From contig CAJINV010000002.1 in NCBI GenBank assembly GCA_905178155.1, positions 3,725,838 through 3,789,837 on the forward strand: a stretch of DNA of 64,000 nt. Reading direction: 5' to 3'. The stretch comes from Amoebophrya sp. A120 (lineage: Eukaryota > Sar > Dinophyceae > Syndiniales > Amoebophryaceae). Made by a program: the position numbers and the translations under genes. Shown here piece after piece: positions 1 through 11,700 of the stretch (position 1 is its first letter; every line of letters begins with the position of its first letter). Below the pieces are notes generated by a model. That model ran no database searches and had not been told where the DNA came from. It was given only the letters and a program-made list of their open reading frames with translations.

Positions 1-2728
1 ATCATGGAACAGCAGAAGAGTCGAACGTTTGAAAATAACATTCCCATACTGCCGGGACGTCTGGTGCAGCTTCCGGCGGAATTCCCCGAGTTTGCGGGCG
101 TACACAAACACGCGCTTGAACCTGATTTTTTCGATTGAATTGTAAGTGGTTCCCGCATTTCGATTTAGGACCTGCGACGCCGGAAAAAGTAGTCAACAGA
201 TCATCATTATAATCATCATCGTCTTGCTACTAAGGCGTAAACCTAAAAAGCCACACTTCATTCAAAGTGGATAACCTAAACCCTGATTGAAGCCTAAACT
301 TAAACCGCACTTCATTAAAAGAACTCATGTTACATACCAGGGTGCCCTCCTGACCTCGGAGCGAAAGTGGTGTGCGGCTGCCCTGCGCGTGTTGACGAAC
401 CACTGGCGGTCCGATTGCCACTGCTTCTTGGCGCCCTCGAAGTCGGTGCGGCACTTGGCCAGCTCCTTCTGCTTAAACCCGTATGCATTGCAAATATGGT
501 TGGGCGGAGAAACTTGTGATGCTGGTGGAGAACGACGAGACGCCTGCATTGACTAGCAAGCATGGCAAGTTTTGGAGGAACTGCAATGTTGTCTATGTAT
601 TTTGCATGATAAAGCGAACTTCGGCATGAAAGGAAAATGAAGCTTTGGCTTTCGGGTAACGCGCATGACAGACATGAGCATTCTGCCAGCCAAGCATGAC
701 AAACCACCCATCTTTCCTGACCCAGACATATTTTCATTTGATAACCCGTTCAGCTCGGCGATCTTGGCCTTGTGGTTCTCCTCCAGAGCCGGTGGTGAAA
801 GTGAAAACCACTACTTAGGTTTGTCGCCTCATCTACAAGCAAACAGCACATAAAGTGCTGAGGGATCATTGTTGTATGCTGTCAGGGAAGACAGCCTGTA
901 TCAACGAGTCCTAAAAAAAAAGAAGGACGCCTCACCTTCAAGAATAACATGTCTACAAGAACATAGGCTCGCTGGAAATGGCGTCGTCAAAAACAAAATC
1001 AGCTTACACGATGCATAACAAGCCCATTTTGAAGCATACAGTAGATTTTTTTCACTTTCGTATTTTCATGGCGCTTTTCTTCGTTTCCTCGGCTTTCTTC
1101 TTCGCGGCCTCCGCTGCCTTGACGGCCTCTTCCGCCTTCTTGGCTTCCTCTTCCGCCTTCTTCTTCTTTTCCTTGTCCAAAGCGTCCTTGTCGGCGGCGT
1201 TTTTATTTATCAAATGCAAACATGTCTCGGTCTGGAAGGTTGCAAGGCCTGTCATGCAGGTTTTGCATAACGCGTGAGGTCTGTCATGCATGACCTAGCA
1301 TGACAGATTCTGTGCGCCCACTGTCATGCCTCGTCTGCATGAGAGCCTGCCACTCAGCTTTGTCAAAAGCCGACAGCTTTTGGTAATTATGCAACACAGA
1401 TTTAGATTTACGCATACGCACTATCCAGAATTAGCATGACAAGTTCCAGCGTTCCAGACCCAGAAATATTTGCAATGCATATTACTAGCTTCCGCCTGGT
1501 ACTTGGCCTGCACGGAGAGGGAGTCCTCATTTGCGGCTTCCGCGTTCGCCTCCTCGGTCTCCTGGGTCTCGGCGTTCTCCGGGTTCTCATCCGTCTTTTT
1601 GTTCAGATATGGAAGACGAAACACAAGAATTCTTTTACCTCTGGAGGAACGTAGGAAACGACAACTTTCTTTTAGGTATGTTAGGGTTTTGACAACAGCA
1701 GTTGCAGAAGACGCCAAAGCTTAAATGTGAAAATAAATGTTACAAAAAATTATGAACTGTGAATCAACCTATGCACACTGCTCAGACAAATCTACTTTCT
1801 TTTGGAAGTAACAATGTTGCATCACAGCGGTAAAATCCCGACTTTTTGCGATTTCGTACCGGATTTTCCGGATGCGGCCACCAGTCCTTGATATGGCGTT
1901 CTCAACTGTTTACACTCTCAACTGCTACACGCATTTGTAATGCAAGAATAGCAAAAGCCAAAGGGAGGAGGTTGCACCTCTAGCATTACAAATTCCGCAC
2001 AGATTTTAAGGCTATTTAGCACTTCAAAGATCTGTCATGTGAAACAGCGTGATCGTGTCGATTCTGATGGTGATTCTGCATGACAAATCCATGTAACAGT
2101 TGAGAATGTAACATTTGAGAACGCCATACTTGACGAAAAACGGGTTGGGGTGCTCATTCTCGGTGGGGTCCAGACGCTGTGATGGGAATGATTTATGTGT
2201 AACTTTGTCGAATCTATGAATATACAAAATTAAAATTTCCCTTCGATTTCCACACACCATGTGATGCATCTTCACAAAGCTGCTTCGAAGACCTTGTAAC
2301 CAACCTGTTTTACCACATGCACAAGCACATGCGGGCACGGAAACCCACGTTTGTCATGCTACCAACGGTGAAAGACTACCTTTAAACAAAGAAAAAAAAA
2401 ACATATTAATACGATGGTCGCCATCTGGTGTTCGGCGTTGAACTTGGCGAAGTCGAACTCCGCAGCCTTCTATCGCAAGAAAAAACTGTCTCACTGTGAA
2501 TTTGTGATGCAGAGAACGAAGCAGTAAAGTGTTTGTCTTGTTACAACTGCAACACAATGGATTTTTAAGCGGTCTTTCCCTTACGAAACGCGCATGGCAA
2601 ATTTTCTGTGTCATGTGTAGCAAACTTGTGATGCAGATCTTGCGAAACCATCACAGTGAAACAGTTTTTTCGTGGGATACCTTCTTCTTCAAGATCAACC
2701 TCTGCTTTTCTATCGGTTGGAAACACAT
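1..2728 (-). CDS. Gene 1: charged coiled-coil protein, 3' end beyond the window
   Basis: No family recognised. Reading right to left, the pieces join in one frame: a possible ATG at 2728 (MCFQPIEKQRL), then KKKAAEFDFAKFNAEHQ, DPTENEHPNPFFVKDWW, DENPENAETQETEEANAEAA, KKKKAEEEAKKAEEAVKAAE, LEENHKAKIAELNGFKQKE, and a K/R-rich part near the left edge (IEKIRFKRVFVYARKL). Lys/Glu/Ala heptad-like stretches predict long coiled coils. Four introners (482-743, 1208-1481, 1892-2128, 2471-2679) and GT-AG introns at about 1595-1859, 2177-2412 and 172-337 interrupt it; removing introner 1892-2128 gives FFVKDWW without a break. The segment 850-1050 holds one or two small GT-AG introns that I could not place exactly. 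The donor of the last intron is uncertain: GTATGT at 337 breaks the frame, while an upstream GTCAGG keeps it. The true start is also uncertain, because another frame is open just upstream. Confidence 0.6.
482..743. mobile_element. Introner 1, family A
   Basis: Tips TATGCATTGC and CATTTGATA; target duplication ACCCG on both sides. The right arm has the family A core; the left core is worn. Excision joins AELNG to FKQKE in gene 1. Confidence 0.9.
1208..1481. mobile_element. Introner 2, family A
   Basis: Starts TATCAAATGC, ends GCAATGCATA; duplication TTATT/TTACT (one mismatch). Excision joins QAEASK to NAADKD in gene 1. Confidence 0.85.
1892..2128. mobile_element. Introner 3, family K (single copy)
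   Basis: TIRs TATGGCGTTCTCAA and TTGAGAACGCCATA, followed inside by a second inverted pair CTCAACTG/CAGTTGAG. Target duplication CTTGA is exact on both sides. Excision restores FFVKDWW in gene 1. It is the only copy of this family in the window. Confidence 0.9.
2471..2679. mobile_element. Introner 4, family E
   Basis: Starts TATCGCAAGAAAAAACTGT and ends ACAGTTTTTTCGTGGGATA; duplication CCTTC exact. It interrupts the lysine run LILKKKAAEF of gene 1. Confidence 0.9.
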
Positions 2729-5067
2729 GTCTGATGTTTTCTGGAAATAAAATCTCTGCACTGGTGAGTAGCATTAAAAGTTCTGCAGCCACTTGGCTCT
2801 GAAAAAATACCTATATTCTGCATGAGAAAAATTCCATCTCAACACGTGGTCAGGTAGATTGTTGGAAAACATTACGCAAGTCTCACGCAACACAGCTTTT
2901 TGTCTTATCGGAAACACGCATCACAAGTATTCGCCTTCATTTATTCTCCAGAGGACGCAGTAGACATGAGTAGTACAACCGATATTCTGCTGCTGCTCGC
3001 CATACTCGAGTCGCAAGCCGGAGACCGTCGTGGCAAGCACGGATAACCGCATCATTGACATGGCTGGCGCCATCATCCCTACCTACACGAGACGCTCCAG
3101 ATATATGGCAATATATCGGAGGAGTTCTCGCTTGTCCACTACAACTCACGCGCTCGTGCCCTAGAATTTAAATTGTTATTCTTATTTACGGGTAAATTTA
3201 TTACGAGTTGTTGTAGTAAAAATCGTGTGTGTTTGCGCAAAATAACGCTGTAGAACTTTTTTAGCAACAAAAAAAAATCTTGAAGTCGCAAGCGGCGACG
3301 ACCCATGGAAAGAACAATGTGAACCGCGTTATAGACACCAAAAGATGACGACGAAAAGTAAAAACGATTGGAACACAACAAGAGGTGATGACTCTCTGCT
3401 GGTACTGACACAGCTTCTGCTACTCCAACCGCAGTGAAACGGCTCATTCTTTTTCTTCCTTTCCTATGCTACAGTTCGTACATTTGAAAAGCTGTATTGC
3501 TGCTTACACATTGTTGTTTGTGTTTAGATTGTGCTGCGAAACTGCACAGTCTGCGCTACAGACATGCAAAAGAAACAAGCAATAGGCTCATTCTAATTCT
3601 ACTTCTTCTGCAAATTTTACAAAAGTTTTCTCTTCCTCCATTTCCTTCCTGCTTGTGCTTCCTTCAGATCGTTAAAACATCTTCGTGTGTGTGAAACTTG
3701 AAAACAGTGTGTGTGTGAAAAGAAAAACAATCTATAGAAAACAGAAAATAACTGTGTGTGAAAAGAAGAAAAAGTTAAAATAAATAATTGCATTCGATTA
3801 AGTTTAAGTAAGTGTGAAAAGAAAAGTGAAAAAAGAAGTAACTCGATTTAGATAGTAATGCGCGATTGAGTTTAAGTAAGTGTGTGTGTTTTATTGCGCG
3901 ATCTTGAAGTTGCGAATGAAAAGAAAAATTCCATCTCAACACGTCGTGGCCAGATAAATTACTGGAAAACATGTCTTGCAACTCACGTAACACAGACTCT
4001 TGTCTTATCAGAAACACGCATCACAAATTCGTCTTTATTTTCCAGGAGACGCAGACAAGTTTACAGCCCATATTCTGCTGCTGCTCCCCATACTCGAGTC
4101 GCAACCCGGAGACCGTAGTCGTGGCAAGCACAGAAAACCGCATCATCGACGTGGCTGGCGCCATGATCCCTACCTATACGAGACACTCCAGATATACGAC
4201 AATATATCGGAGGAGTTCTCGTTTAAGTCCACTACAACTCACGCGCTCGTGCCCTACAATTTAAATTGGTATTTACGGGTAAATTCATTACGAGTGGCTG
4301 CAAAAATCTTGTGTGTGTTTGCGGAAAATAATGTTGTAGAACGTTCTTAGAAACAAAGGGGATCTTTTTAAAGTCGCAAGCGGCGACGACGCAAAGAATG
4401 TGAACCTCGCTATAGACACCAAAAGATGACGACGAAAAAAGTAAAAACGTCGATTGGAACACAACAAGAGATGATGCCTCCCTGCTCGTACATTTGAAAA
4501 GCTGTATTGTTGTTTACACATCGTTTTTCGTGTTTGGATTTGCGCTGCGAAACTGCAGTCTGCGCTCTAGGCATGCAACAGAAACAAGCATTAGGCTCAT
4601 TCTAGTTCTTCTTCTGCAAATTTTACAAAACTTTTCTCTTCCTCATTTTCCTTCTGCTTGTGCTTCCTTCAGATCGCTACAACATCTTCGTGTCTTCGTG
4701 TGTGTGTGTCGTGAAACTTGAAAACAGTGTGTGTGTGAAAAGAAAAACAATCCATAAAAATCAAATAACAGTGTGTGAAAAGAAAAAAAAGTTTGAGTAA
4801 ACTGCATTCGATTAAGTTTAAGTAAGTGTGAAAAGAAAAAGACCTGAAAAAAAAGAAGCAACTCGATGCGCAATTAAGTTTTTAAGTAAGTGTGTGTGTT
4901 TTATTGTGCGATCTTGAAGTTGCGAATGAAAAGAAAAGAGGAGTTGATGAAACAGAAAACCTAATTTTTCTTCCTGGCGCACAGCCCGTTGCTTTTGTTC
5001 TTTTGCTTCTTGTTCCGCATGGTCAGCAGAAAATTCCTGATTAGAATCCTTGGTCTCTTCTTGATCT
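2729..5067. repeat. Tandem duplication of about 1 kb between genes 1 and 2
   Basis: Two diverged head-to-tail copies, about 2826-3922 and 3923-4936. Markers repeat in the same order: AAAATTCCATCTCAACACG (2828, 3927), CATACTCGAGTCGCAA (about 3000, 4090), TGAAAAGCTGTATTG (3485, 4495), CAGTGTGTGTGTGAAAAG (about 3706, 4726). Copies differ by substitutions and small indels, including one in-frame 3-base indel (GTCGTG against GTAGTCGTG). A plus-strand frame of about 60 codons (copy 2: ENRIIDVAGAMIPTYTR) is open in both copies, but a 2-base indel shifts it downstream, so I do not call it a gene. No introner lies in this interval. Confidence 0.75.
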
Positions 5068-5328
5068 TATGGAGTGCAAAAGTGTCTGGGTCTGGAAGGT
5101 TACAACTTGTCATGCTAAATCCGAATCATGCAAAAATCTGTGCTGCATGAATGCCAAAAGCTGTCGACTTTCGACCAAGTTGGGAGCCAGTTTCTCATGC
5201 AGGATAGGCATGGCAGAGACCCCACAGACTCTGTCATGCTAGGTCCCGCATTCCAGACCTCATGGGTCATCGGAAACCTGCATGACAAGCTTACACTCTT
5301 CCAGAGCCAGACATTTTTGCAATCCATA
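5068..5328. mobile_element. Introner 5, family A, just downstream of gene 2
   Basis: Starts TATGGAGTGC, ends GCAATCCATA; duplication GATCT/GATCG. It begins 11 bases past the TGA of gene 2, so it probably sits in the 3' untranslated region. The sequence left of it has open frames in two registers (one ends near 4961), so a small extra exon cannot be excluded. Confidence 0.85.
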
Positions 5329-5339
5329 GATCGCCCTGC

Positions 5340-8038
5340 TCACACCGCCGGCACCTTGTAGACGGAGTTACGCCACCCGCCACCGCACTGCCGCTCGCCA
5401 TCCGCGGCTGGGGTTATGAAAGGGGAAGTTGTATTCCAGCTAGCTGCACAGTTGTCGGATCACAATCTATTTGTCATGCATTGACTACAAAACTCCTTCT
5501 TTGCTGCACTGACTGTTCCGCATGACAACATACGATCACGCGCTAGGCTGGTGAAATTTTCCCTGTACGATAAGGTCCTTCTTGCACGGGGTGCTGCAGT
5601 CGCCGTCCGGGGTCTGTGGTTTTGTTTGTCGAGCTGGTGCGCAATACAGATTCCAACGGTGCTGTGGCACGTGCATCACAAGTTCATGTCCCTCTATGCA
5701 TTCCGTCCTTTCCACATGCAAACTCCGCATCACAAATTCGACGGCCCACTTCACTCTTATACCTTCCCGTACTTCTCGTGGTCGTTTCCGTTGGAGCAGC
5801 GAGTATGGAGAGGAAGAAGGAACGTCTTTGCTATGCATACATCGCATGACAAATTTGCTCAGCATGAGAAATGAAATTTGCCATGTGGATTAACGTTATC
5901 AAATACTTTTGTAATCATGCATGACTAGACATGATCCCTTTCCCCTTCGGGTACAAGCACTGCTGGTAGGACTGGATCGCAAAAAATTCGTAGCCCGCAC
6001 AGTGTTATCCTGTGCAAAAGTATCGCACTCGTACTAATTGCAGTTATACATTACAAATCTAGTCGTTAAGGGAAATCCGCATTACAAATTTTATTTATCA
6101 TGCTCACAAAATTTGTAATGCATTTATACGAGTACGATGCTTTTGCAGTTGATAAGTGTTCGGCGCACTCCGCGACCGAGTACGCTCCCTTGGCCATTTT
6201 CCCCATGGCGCGCTGTCGCTTGTCCTGGAAGCAGCCTTATGAACTGCAAAAGTATGATCACACTCGTATAAATGCATTACAAATTTCCTCAGCATGAAAA
6301 ATGAAATTTGTAATGCTGATTTGCCTTCAGAAAAACATTTATGATGCAAAGCTTGCATTTATACGAATACGATACTTTTGCATTGGATAAACCCAAGAGG
6401 ACAAAAGGGTCGCCCGGCGGTGCGGGGGCGGATCCGGCGGTGGCGTCCGCGCCGGCGGTCACGGTGGTGGCTTTGTATGGATTGTAAAAATCCCTGGATG
6501 TCTGGAAACTTGTGATGCTGGGTGGCGTATCATGAGGAGGCCACAAGTGCTGGCTCAGCATGACAAGTTCCTGAGCTTCTATATGATGCCTATTCTGCAT
6601 GACAAACTGCGTTTTTGCATGACAGAAAAGTGAGGCTCTTGAGTAATGTGCATGACAGATTTAAGAGTCATGCCAGATCGAAGCATGACAAACTTGCACT
6701 CTTCCAGACCCAGACATTTTTACATTTGATACTTTGTTATCCCGAGCAAAAACGCCGTCATCCCATACTCAAGATTGATGACCACTCTGCAGGACAAATC
6801 CAGAACTTTTGGAACTCAACACGCATGACAAGCTCGACTGTGAAGTATAGCGCTGCCTTAGAGCCACTACAGACGCATTACAAATCTAACTCTAACCTCT
6901 TATCCTGATTCGCGCATGACAGATTTTTCCCAAACACCACTACAGAGCGGCTCTCATGGAGACGACCTGCATGAGAAACATTCTAAATCTACATGCGAAT
7001 TTGCATCACAAATCTGGGGTAATGACGACGTCGTTTTTCCGCACGATATTCCTTGGCTGACTCTTCGAAGTCCTTGGTGTTGGTGCCGCAATCACCCTTG
7101 ATGGCCTCGACGTTGGTGGAGTTGGATTCGTGGACCGCTTTGGCAGTGTAGTCCGTTAGGGATGTGACTTCCCCGAGAATGCACGGGAGCTTGCCGCCAG
7201 CACACGGATCTTTTATCTGAGAGGTTGTTTCGAGAAAATCAAAATGTACAGTCTGTTTTGCTACCGCGTAATACTATTACAATCCAAGAACAATATCGTC
7301 CACAAAACTCTGGTCATCTTATCGGAGAGGAGTCTGCTTTTACTTGAATTTTATTCTTTCAAGCCAACATACGATGGCAGGTTTGATTTTCAATGCCGTT
7401 CAACTTCGAAAATCAAGCTGCGGAATAAAACACGCTAAGTACCTTATCCGTGCAGCAACTGTCCGCCCCGCCTTCCCACGTGCACGGCGCCGCCGTGCCA
7501 ACGGCGACATCGTCGGACTTCCCCAGCTATGCATTGCAAATATGTTCGGGTCTGGAAGGTTGCACATTGTGATGCATGCTGTAGGTCACACAAAAATTTG
7601 TCTTGCGCGAGTTAGCACAAGATACACATTTTTGGCGATGTTGATGAAATTGCATTTCTCATACGGAATACGCACTGCGAAGCCGTTGTCTAGACCTCGC
7701 GGGACATCTGAAATCTGCATGACAAACTTCTGGATTCATCAACATCCAGACCCAGACATACTTGCATGTGATACCAGCTTGTTCTCGCACATCAATGGCA
7801 CGCATCCGACCTTGGTGGGGAAATCTTTGTTGGGAACGTAGTAGGGCGTTACCAACCCGTGCATCGAGTCACACTCCAGCGCCCACTCATCCTGCCGTTT
7901 TGATGTAGTGGTCTGCTGTGATATCTTTTTGCCTTTCTTCAATACCAAACCGGAGGCTGCGAGGAGGTCGCTGGAAGAGTAGTAAACGAGGGCGGCGGGA
8001 GCAAGCACCGAAGTGCGCAGCGAACGGGCGGTGGGCAT
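5340..8038 (-). CDS. Gene 2: Cys-rich, probably secreted protein with WSC-like domain
   Basis: ATG at 8036-8038 (MPTARSLRTSVLAPAALV), TGA at 5340-5342, about 320 residues after splicing. The N-terminus is weakly signal-peptide-like. Cysteines are dense (CTWEGGADSCCTD, DPCAGGKLPC, GDCSTPC, RQCGGGW). Residues around 190-240 read LLGCFQDKRQRAM followed by AECAEHCAGYEFFAIQ and QQCLYP, which matches the WSC layout (LGCY.D...CxxxCxGYxYFgl...C), a carbohydrate-binding ectodomain fold. Coding exons run 7774-8038, 7443-7527, 7049-7216, a 6-base piece 6732-6737, 6390-6475, 6155-6237, about 5928-6005, 5763-5831, 5573-5661 and 5340-5414. GT-AG introns lie at 7217-7442 and 5662-5762; the rest are introners. 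The junction at introner 7 (about 5832-5927) is approximate. Function by analogy: a surface or secreted glycan-binding protein. Confidence 0.8.
5415..5572. mobile_element. Introner 6, short, family unassigned
   Basis: Starts TATGAAAGGGGAA, ends TTCCCTGTACGATA; flanks GGGGT/AGGTC match poorly. Boundaries are supported mainly by the frame: removal joins CKKDL to AADGERQC in gene 2. The interior has the GTCATGC and GCATGAC motifs seen in other families. Confidence 0.6.
5832..5927. mobile_element. Introner 7, degenerate family D remnant
   Basis: The interior CAGCATGAGAAATGAAATTTG is typical of family D, and ACTTTTG remains near one end, but TIRs and target duplication are worn away. Ends are estimates. 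Confidence 0.4.
6006..6154. mobile_element. Introner 8, family D
   Basis: Starts TATCCTGTGCAAAAGTATCG, ends TGCTTTTGCAGTTGATA; duplication AGTGT exact. Excision gives AEHCAGYEFF inside the WSC-like domain of gene 2. Confidence 0.92.
6238..6389. mobile_element. Introner 9, family D
   Basis: Starts TATGAACTGC, ends GCATTGGATA; duplication AGCCT/AACCC is worn. On the minus strand a GT and an AG happen to fall in the two copies, and splicing there gives VLLGCFQDK, the expected start of a WSC domain. Confidence 0.8.
6476..6731. mobile_element. Introner 10, family A
   Basis: Starts TATGGATTGT, ends ACATTTGATA; duplication CTTTG exact. Only 6 bases separate it from introner 11. Confidence 0.9.
6738..7048. 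mobile_element. Introner 11, family B
   Basis: Starts TATCCCGAGCAAAAACG, ends CGTTTTTCCGCACGATA; flanks TTTGT/TTCCT are worn. It lies in near-tandem with introner 10. Confidence 0.8.
7528..7773. mobile_element. Introner 12, family A
   Basis: Starts TATGCATTGC, ends GCATGTGATA; duplication CCAGC exact. Excision gives CENKLGKSDD in gene 2. Confidence 0.92.
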
Positions 8039-8781
8039 GGTCCTATTACTCTACGTCTATGGTTCTTTAATATACAGTGTACTATTTTACAAAAAAGACC
8101 AAAATGGGCTTGTAAGTAGGGGAAGAAAACAAAGCACTACCAGAACCGAAATAAGTATGATCTTCGGGAAAATGATTATTCCGACGCCGCAAGAAGACCC
8201 TGCAGGTCAACCGTGATACGTGCGCGTCTTTAGCATGAAGATCGTGTGGAGAGAGCAGGTAGTTGTAATAGATCTTTCCATCTCAAGTGAAACCGCAAAA
8301 GAACCTGTTACGAAGTCCTTGATCGCCACCCTCGTCTGCGGGGGTGAACATCTTCTAAACACGTTTTATACCTGCAAAAATACCTTGACATCTCGTTTGA
8401 AATTTCCTTTCCTGTTTATTTCTCCGATTAGAAACACGTAGCTAGGGGCTACTCCAACTATCCTGTATTCTCAGAAACAAAGTTCTTCAGATAAACACGG
8501 CAAGAAACGCAGAGGGTTTTGTAACCCTCCAAAATGGACATTGCAAAATCATCAAGTAGTACCGTAAGAAACAGAGCTCACCTGGCAAGAAAACGGAAAG
8601 AACCACACCAGTACATAGCGATAGCTCCTACGTAATGTTTTTTTACTTGGTAGCAATAAACCGCAAACTCTATTCTCAAGAGCAAAATTAACTTCAGCAA
8701 GAAACCAAAGCTTATTCCTCCCGGCATCTCGATTCTCTATCCCAGCAAACGCAAAAACCACAGAATCGTCATCTCCCGTCT
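8039..8781. other. Spacer between genes 2 and 3
   Basis: This 743-base interval upstream of the gene 2 start has no introner, no convincing frame and no repeat that I can see. The promoter of gene 2 should lie here, but no motif is recognisable. Confidence 0.5.
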
Positions 8782-11700
8782 TCAAAACGCGTGCGCGGCC
8801 ATCGCGTCGAGTTTCGCCCGTATCCAAGAAAAAAACATTGTAGGTGTAACTTTTTTGGAGGAACAGCATTACAAATTTGTCTGGCATGACAGCAAAAGCC
8901 TGTCATGCACAGATAGTACTTGAAAACGCCCTTTAATGGACCCTGCGATGCATGCCAAGCATGACAGACGCAATCATCTTGCATGTTGCGCATCAGAAAT
9001 TTACACTAACAACGTTTTTTTCTTGGATAGCCCGCAACACTGGATTATTCTTCTCATTGATCAGCTTTTCTTTCATCGATTTTCGTTGGTGCGCCCGCCC
9101 GGCGTTGGCATCTTCCAGAAAGCTTTTCGGTAGTATATGGATTGCGCAGACGGAACAAAAATCTCGGCCGTGGAAACATGTATTAGGCATAAGTAGGTCT
9201 TTGTCTTGCATAAACGGCAGAAGCAGTGTCTACTTTTACTAGGTTGGTCTATCTTTGCATGGAAAATTTTATGCGAATTCCATAACTCTTGTGCAAGTTC
9301 GAGGAGTGTCCATGATTTGTCATGCTACACTCTCTGACCGCAGGACAGGTGATCCGCATTTTGCATCACAGATTGCATCATTTGACAGTGTAATTCCATC
9401 TGAGCAGGCCATACGGCACTTTCCAACCAACGTTGTAGCCGTAGATGGATTTCATTTCGGGAATATGCACGACAAAAGTTCTACTGTACGTAGGTTGCTC
9501 TTAGAGCACAAACCGCACGACAGGTTTGATGCTCAGATGTTGGCGATATTTGTCATGCAGGTTCAGGCACAACGAACGACATCTGTCATGCAGTATTGCA
9601 ACTTCGGTACAGTGTAGTACTTTTGCTCTACATACCTCACCTGTTTCCCCACCACCCCTTTCGCCTATGGATGTGTCAGGATCGAAATCGACAAAATCGA
9701 AAAACTTGCGATGCATAAAATGCAGGGCACTGAAGGCCTGTATTGGGGAGCAGGCAAATGAGACCGATTGCAAGACTGTTTAGGGGTACGCAATGTGCTG
9801 CCAGAGTAGCATGACAGGAGCAGTCTTCTTTGTCCAAACAGCATGACAGACTGGAGCTGGGTGCTCCCGAAATTTGTCGTGCGCCACTTGGAAACTGAGG
9901 CCCCAACTGGTATCGACTCCATGCATCACAAAATTTTCGACTTTGTCAATTTCGATTCTGACACTCCCATATCGCCTGCCCCTTCGTGATTTTTGACGCG
10001 TCCCCCGTGAGCCACTTCTGGTATTGCATTCCCTTATCAAAAGGAAAGCCCCCCCCTCCCCATATCGAAAACGAAATTTGTGTTGCTTTATTTGAGTACA
10101 CAAATCGACTTGTATTGCTAGAAGGCCAAGGGACGCAGTTGTGCCCTCATTTGGAGTCAATTTGTCATCCTGTTTCCCGTTTCCAGGTGCTTCCTGTCAT
10201 TCTGAAGACGCAAGGTGTTCCTGCGCCAGCCAGCACTACAGTCCGCATCTTTTCCCTTCTAGCATCACGAAGCTGATTTGTGGCCACAAATCTGCATCAC
10301 AGATTTCCACTTTGATATGGGGAGGGGGCATTTTTCATTGTAATATCCCTCCGCCTTTCTCTTTTCGATCATCTTGGCCAGCGTCGTCACTTTTCCGTCA
10401 ACCTTCCGCACCTCTGGCGTAGCTGGGTGAAAGTTTTTCAGCGACGCGATCGGTTTGCCAAAATGCATGGCTTTCTCCATCGGCGTTTTGAGAATGTTCT
10501 TCTGCGCCACCGGCATCGCCAGGCACAGAGGGCTTTGGTGCACTCCGGTTTGGTTCAGCTGCACGCCGAATTTACTCGTTTTCGAAGACACGTGCCCTAT
10601 CCTGTGGAAAAACGTCCCCACCCTAGAGTCAATGATTGGGATCTTCTCTGCAACACAAAGCCCGACGGTTTGGGAATCACGCATGCGAAGTTCCTCGCTG
10701 TATCGATTGGAGTGAGGGTTAGCAAGCGCAAGGACAGCCGCATCACAAGGCCATGTCCTTATGCTGTTTCTAGCATTACAAATGCAAAAACGCGTTTGAG
10801 AATGCCTCTCATGCGGATGCGCATGACAAGTTTGCCTGTTATTGCACATCCGCATGACAATTCCGGGGTGGGACGTGTTTCCAAAGGGTATCTCCCTCAC
10901 TGGTCTCACTGCTGAACCCGAACATCCCCTTGAAAGAATCAAATGCAAAAGCATCGCACGCGTACTAATCGCAGATATGCATGACAAACCTGATTCCCAG
11001 GGTAAATCAGCATGACAAATTACATTTTTCATGCTGCGGAAATTTGTCATGCGATTTATACGTCGTACGACCATACTTTTGCAATGCTTAGAAAGAATCC
11101 AAAAACGATTTCAAAATGGATTTCGCTTCTTCCGCCTGTTTCCCGACATTCTCCGGATTGTAGTCGTCCTGCCCCAGGCCTTGTCCCACGAAAAAAGTGT
11201 TACAGTTACACATTTGTAGTCAATTCAGCAACACAAATTCCTCTGCATGAGAGAGAAAACTTGTAATGCAGAAATCCTAGGGGAAAACACCTATGAAGCG
11301 AGGCTCCTATGCATATCCGGCATGACAGAGCTTGTCTGTCTTGCTTGGCCTGCAGAGACTATGTGTAACTGTAACACTTTTTTCTTGCGATAGGCCTGCC
11401 TTCTGAAACCCCGGGTCCTTACTGTTTGTCGCCTCAATGCGAAAATTCGCCGCCCGGTGCACGTTATGAATTGCAAAAGTAACGGACTAGTTCTAGTAAA
11501 AATTGCAACACAAACTGGCTCAGCATTACAAATTGAATTTGTAATGCGGATTTGCCTTGGGAACTAGATTTGTAAATGCATAAATGCAATTAGTACGAGT
11601 ACGATACTTTTGCACAGGATACACGTCCCGAACCGAGGACCAGGTGGGATTCAATGTGGTGTGCTGCAGGTAATTCGCGTCAAAACAGCCGTGCAACACG

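Noticed and set aside
9255-9617. Plus-strand frame of 120 codons
   Set aside because: It lies inside a GT-AG intron of gene 3 and contains introner-like GTCATGC words; probably an eroded introner, too degraded to place.
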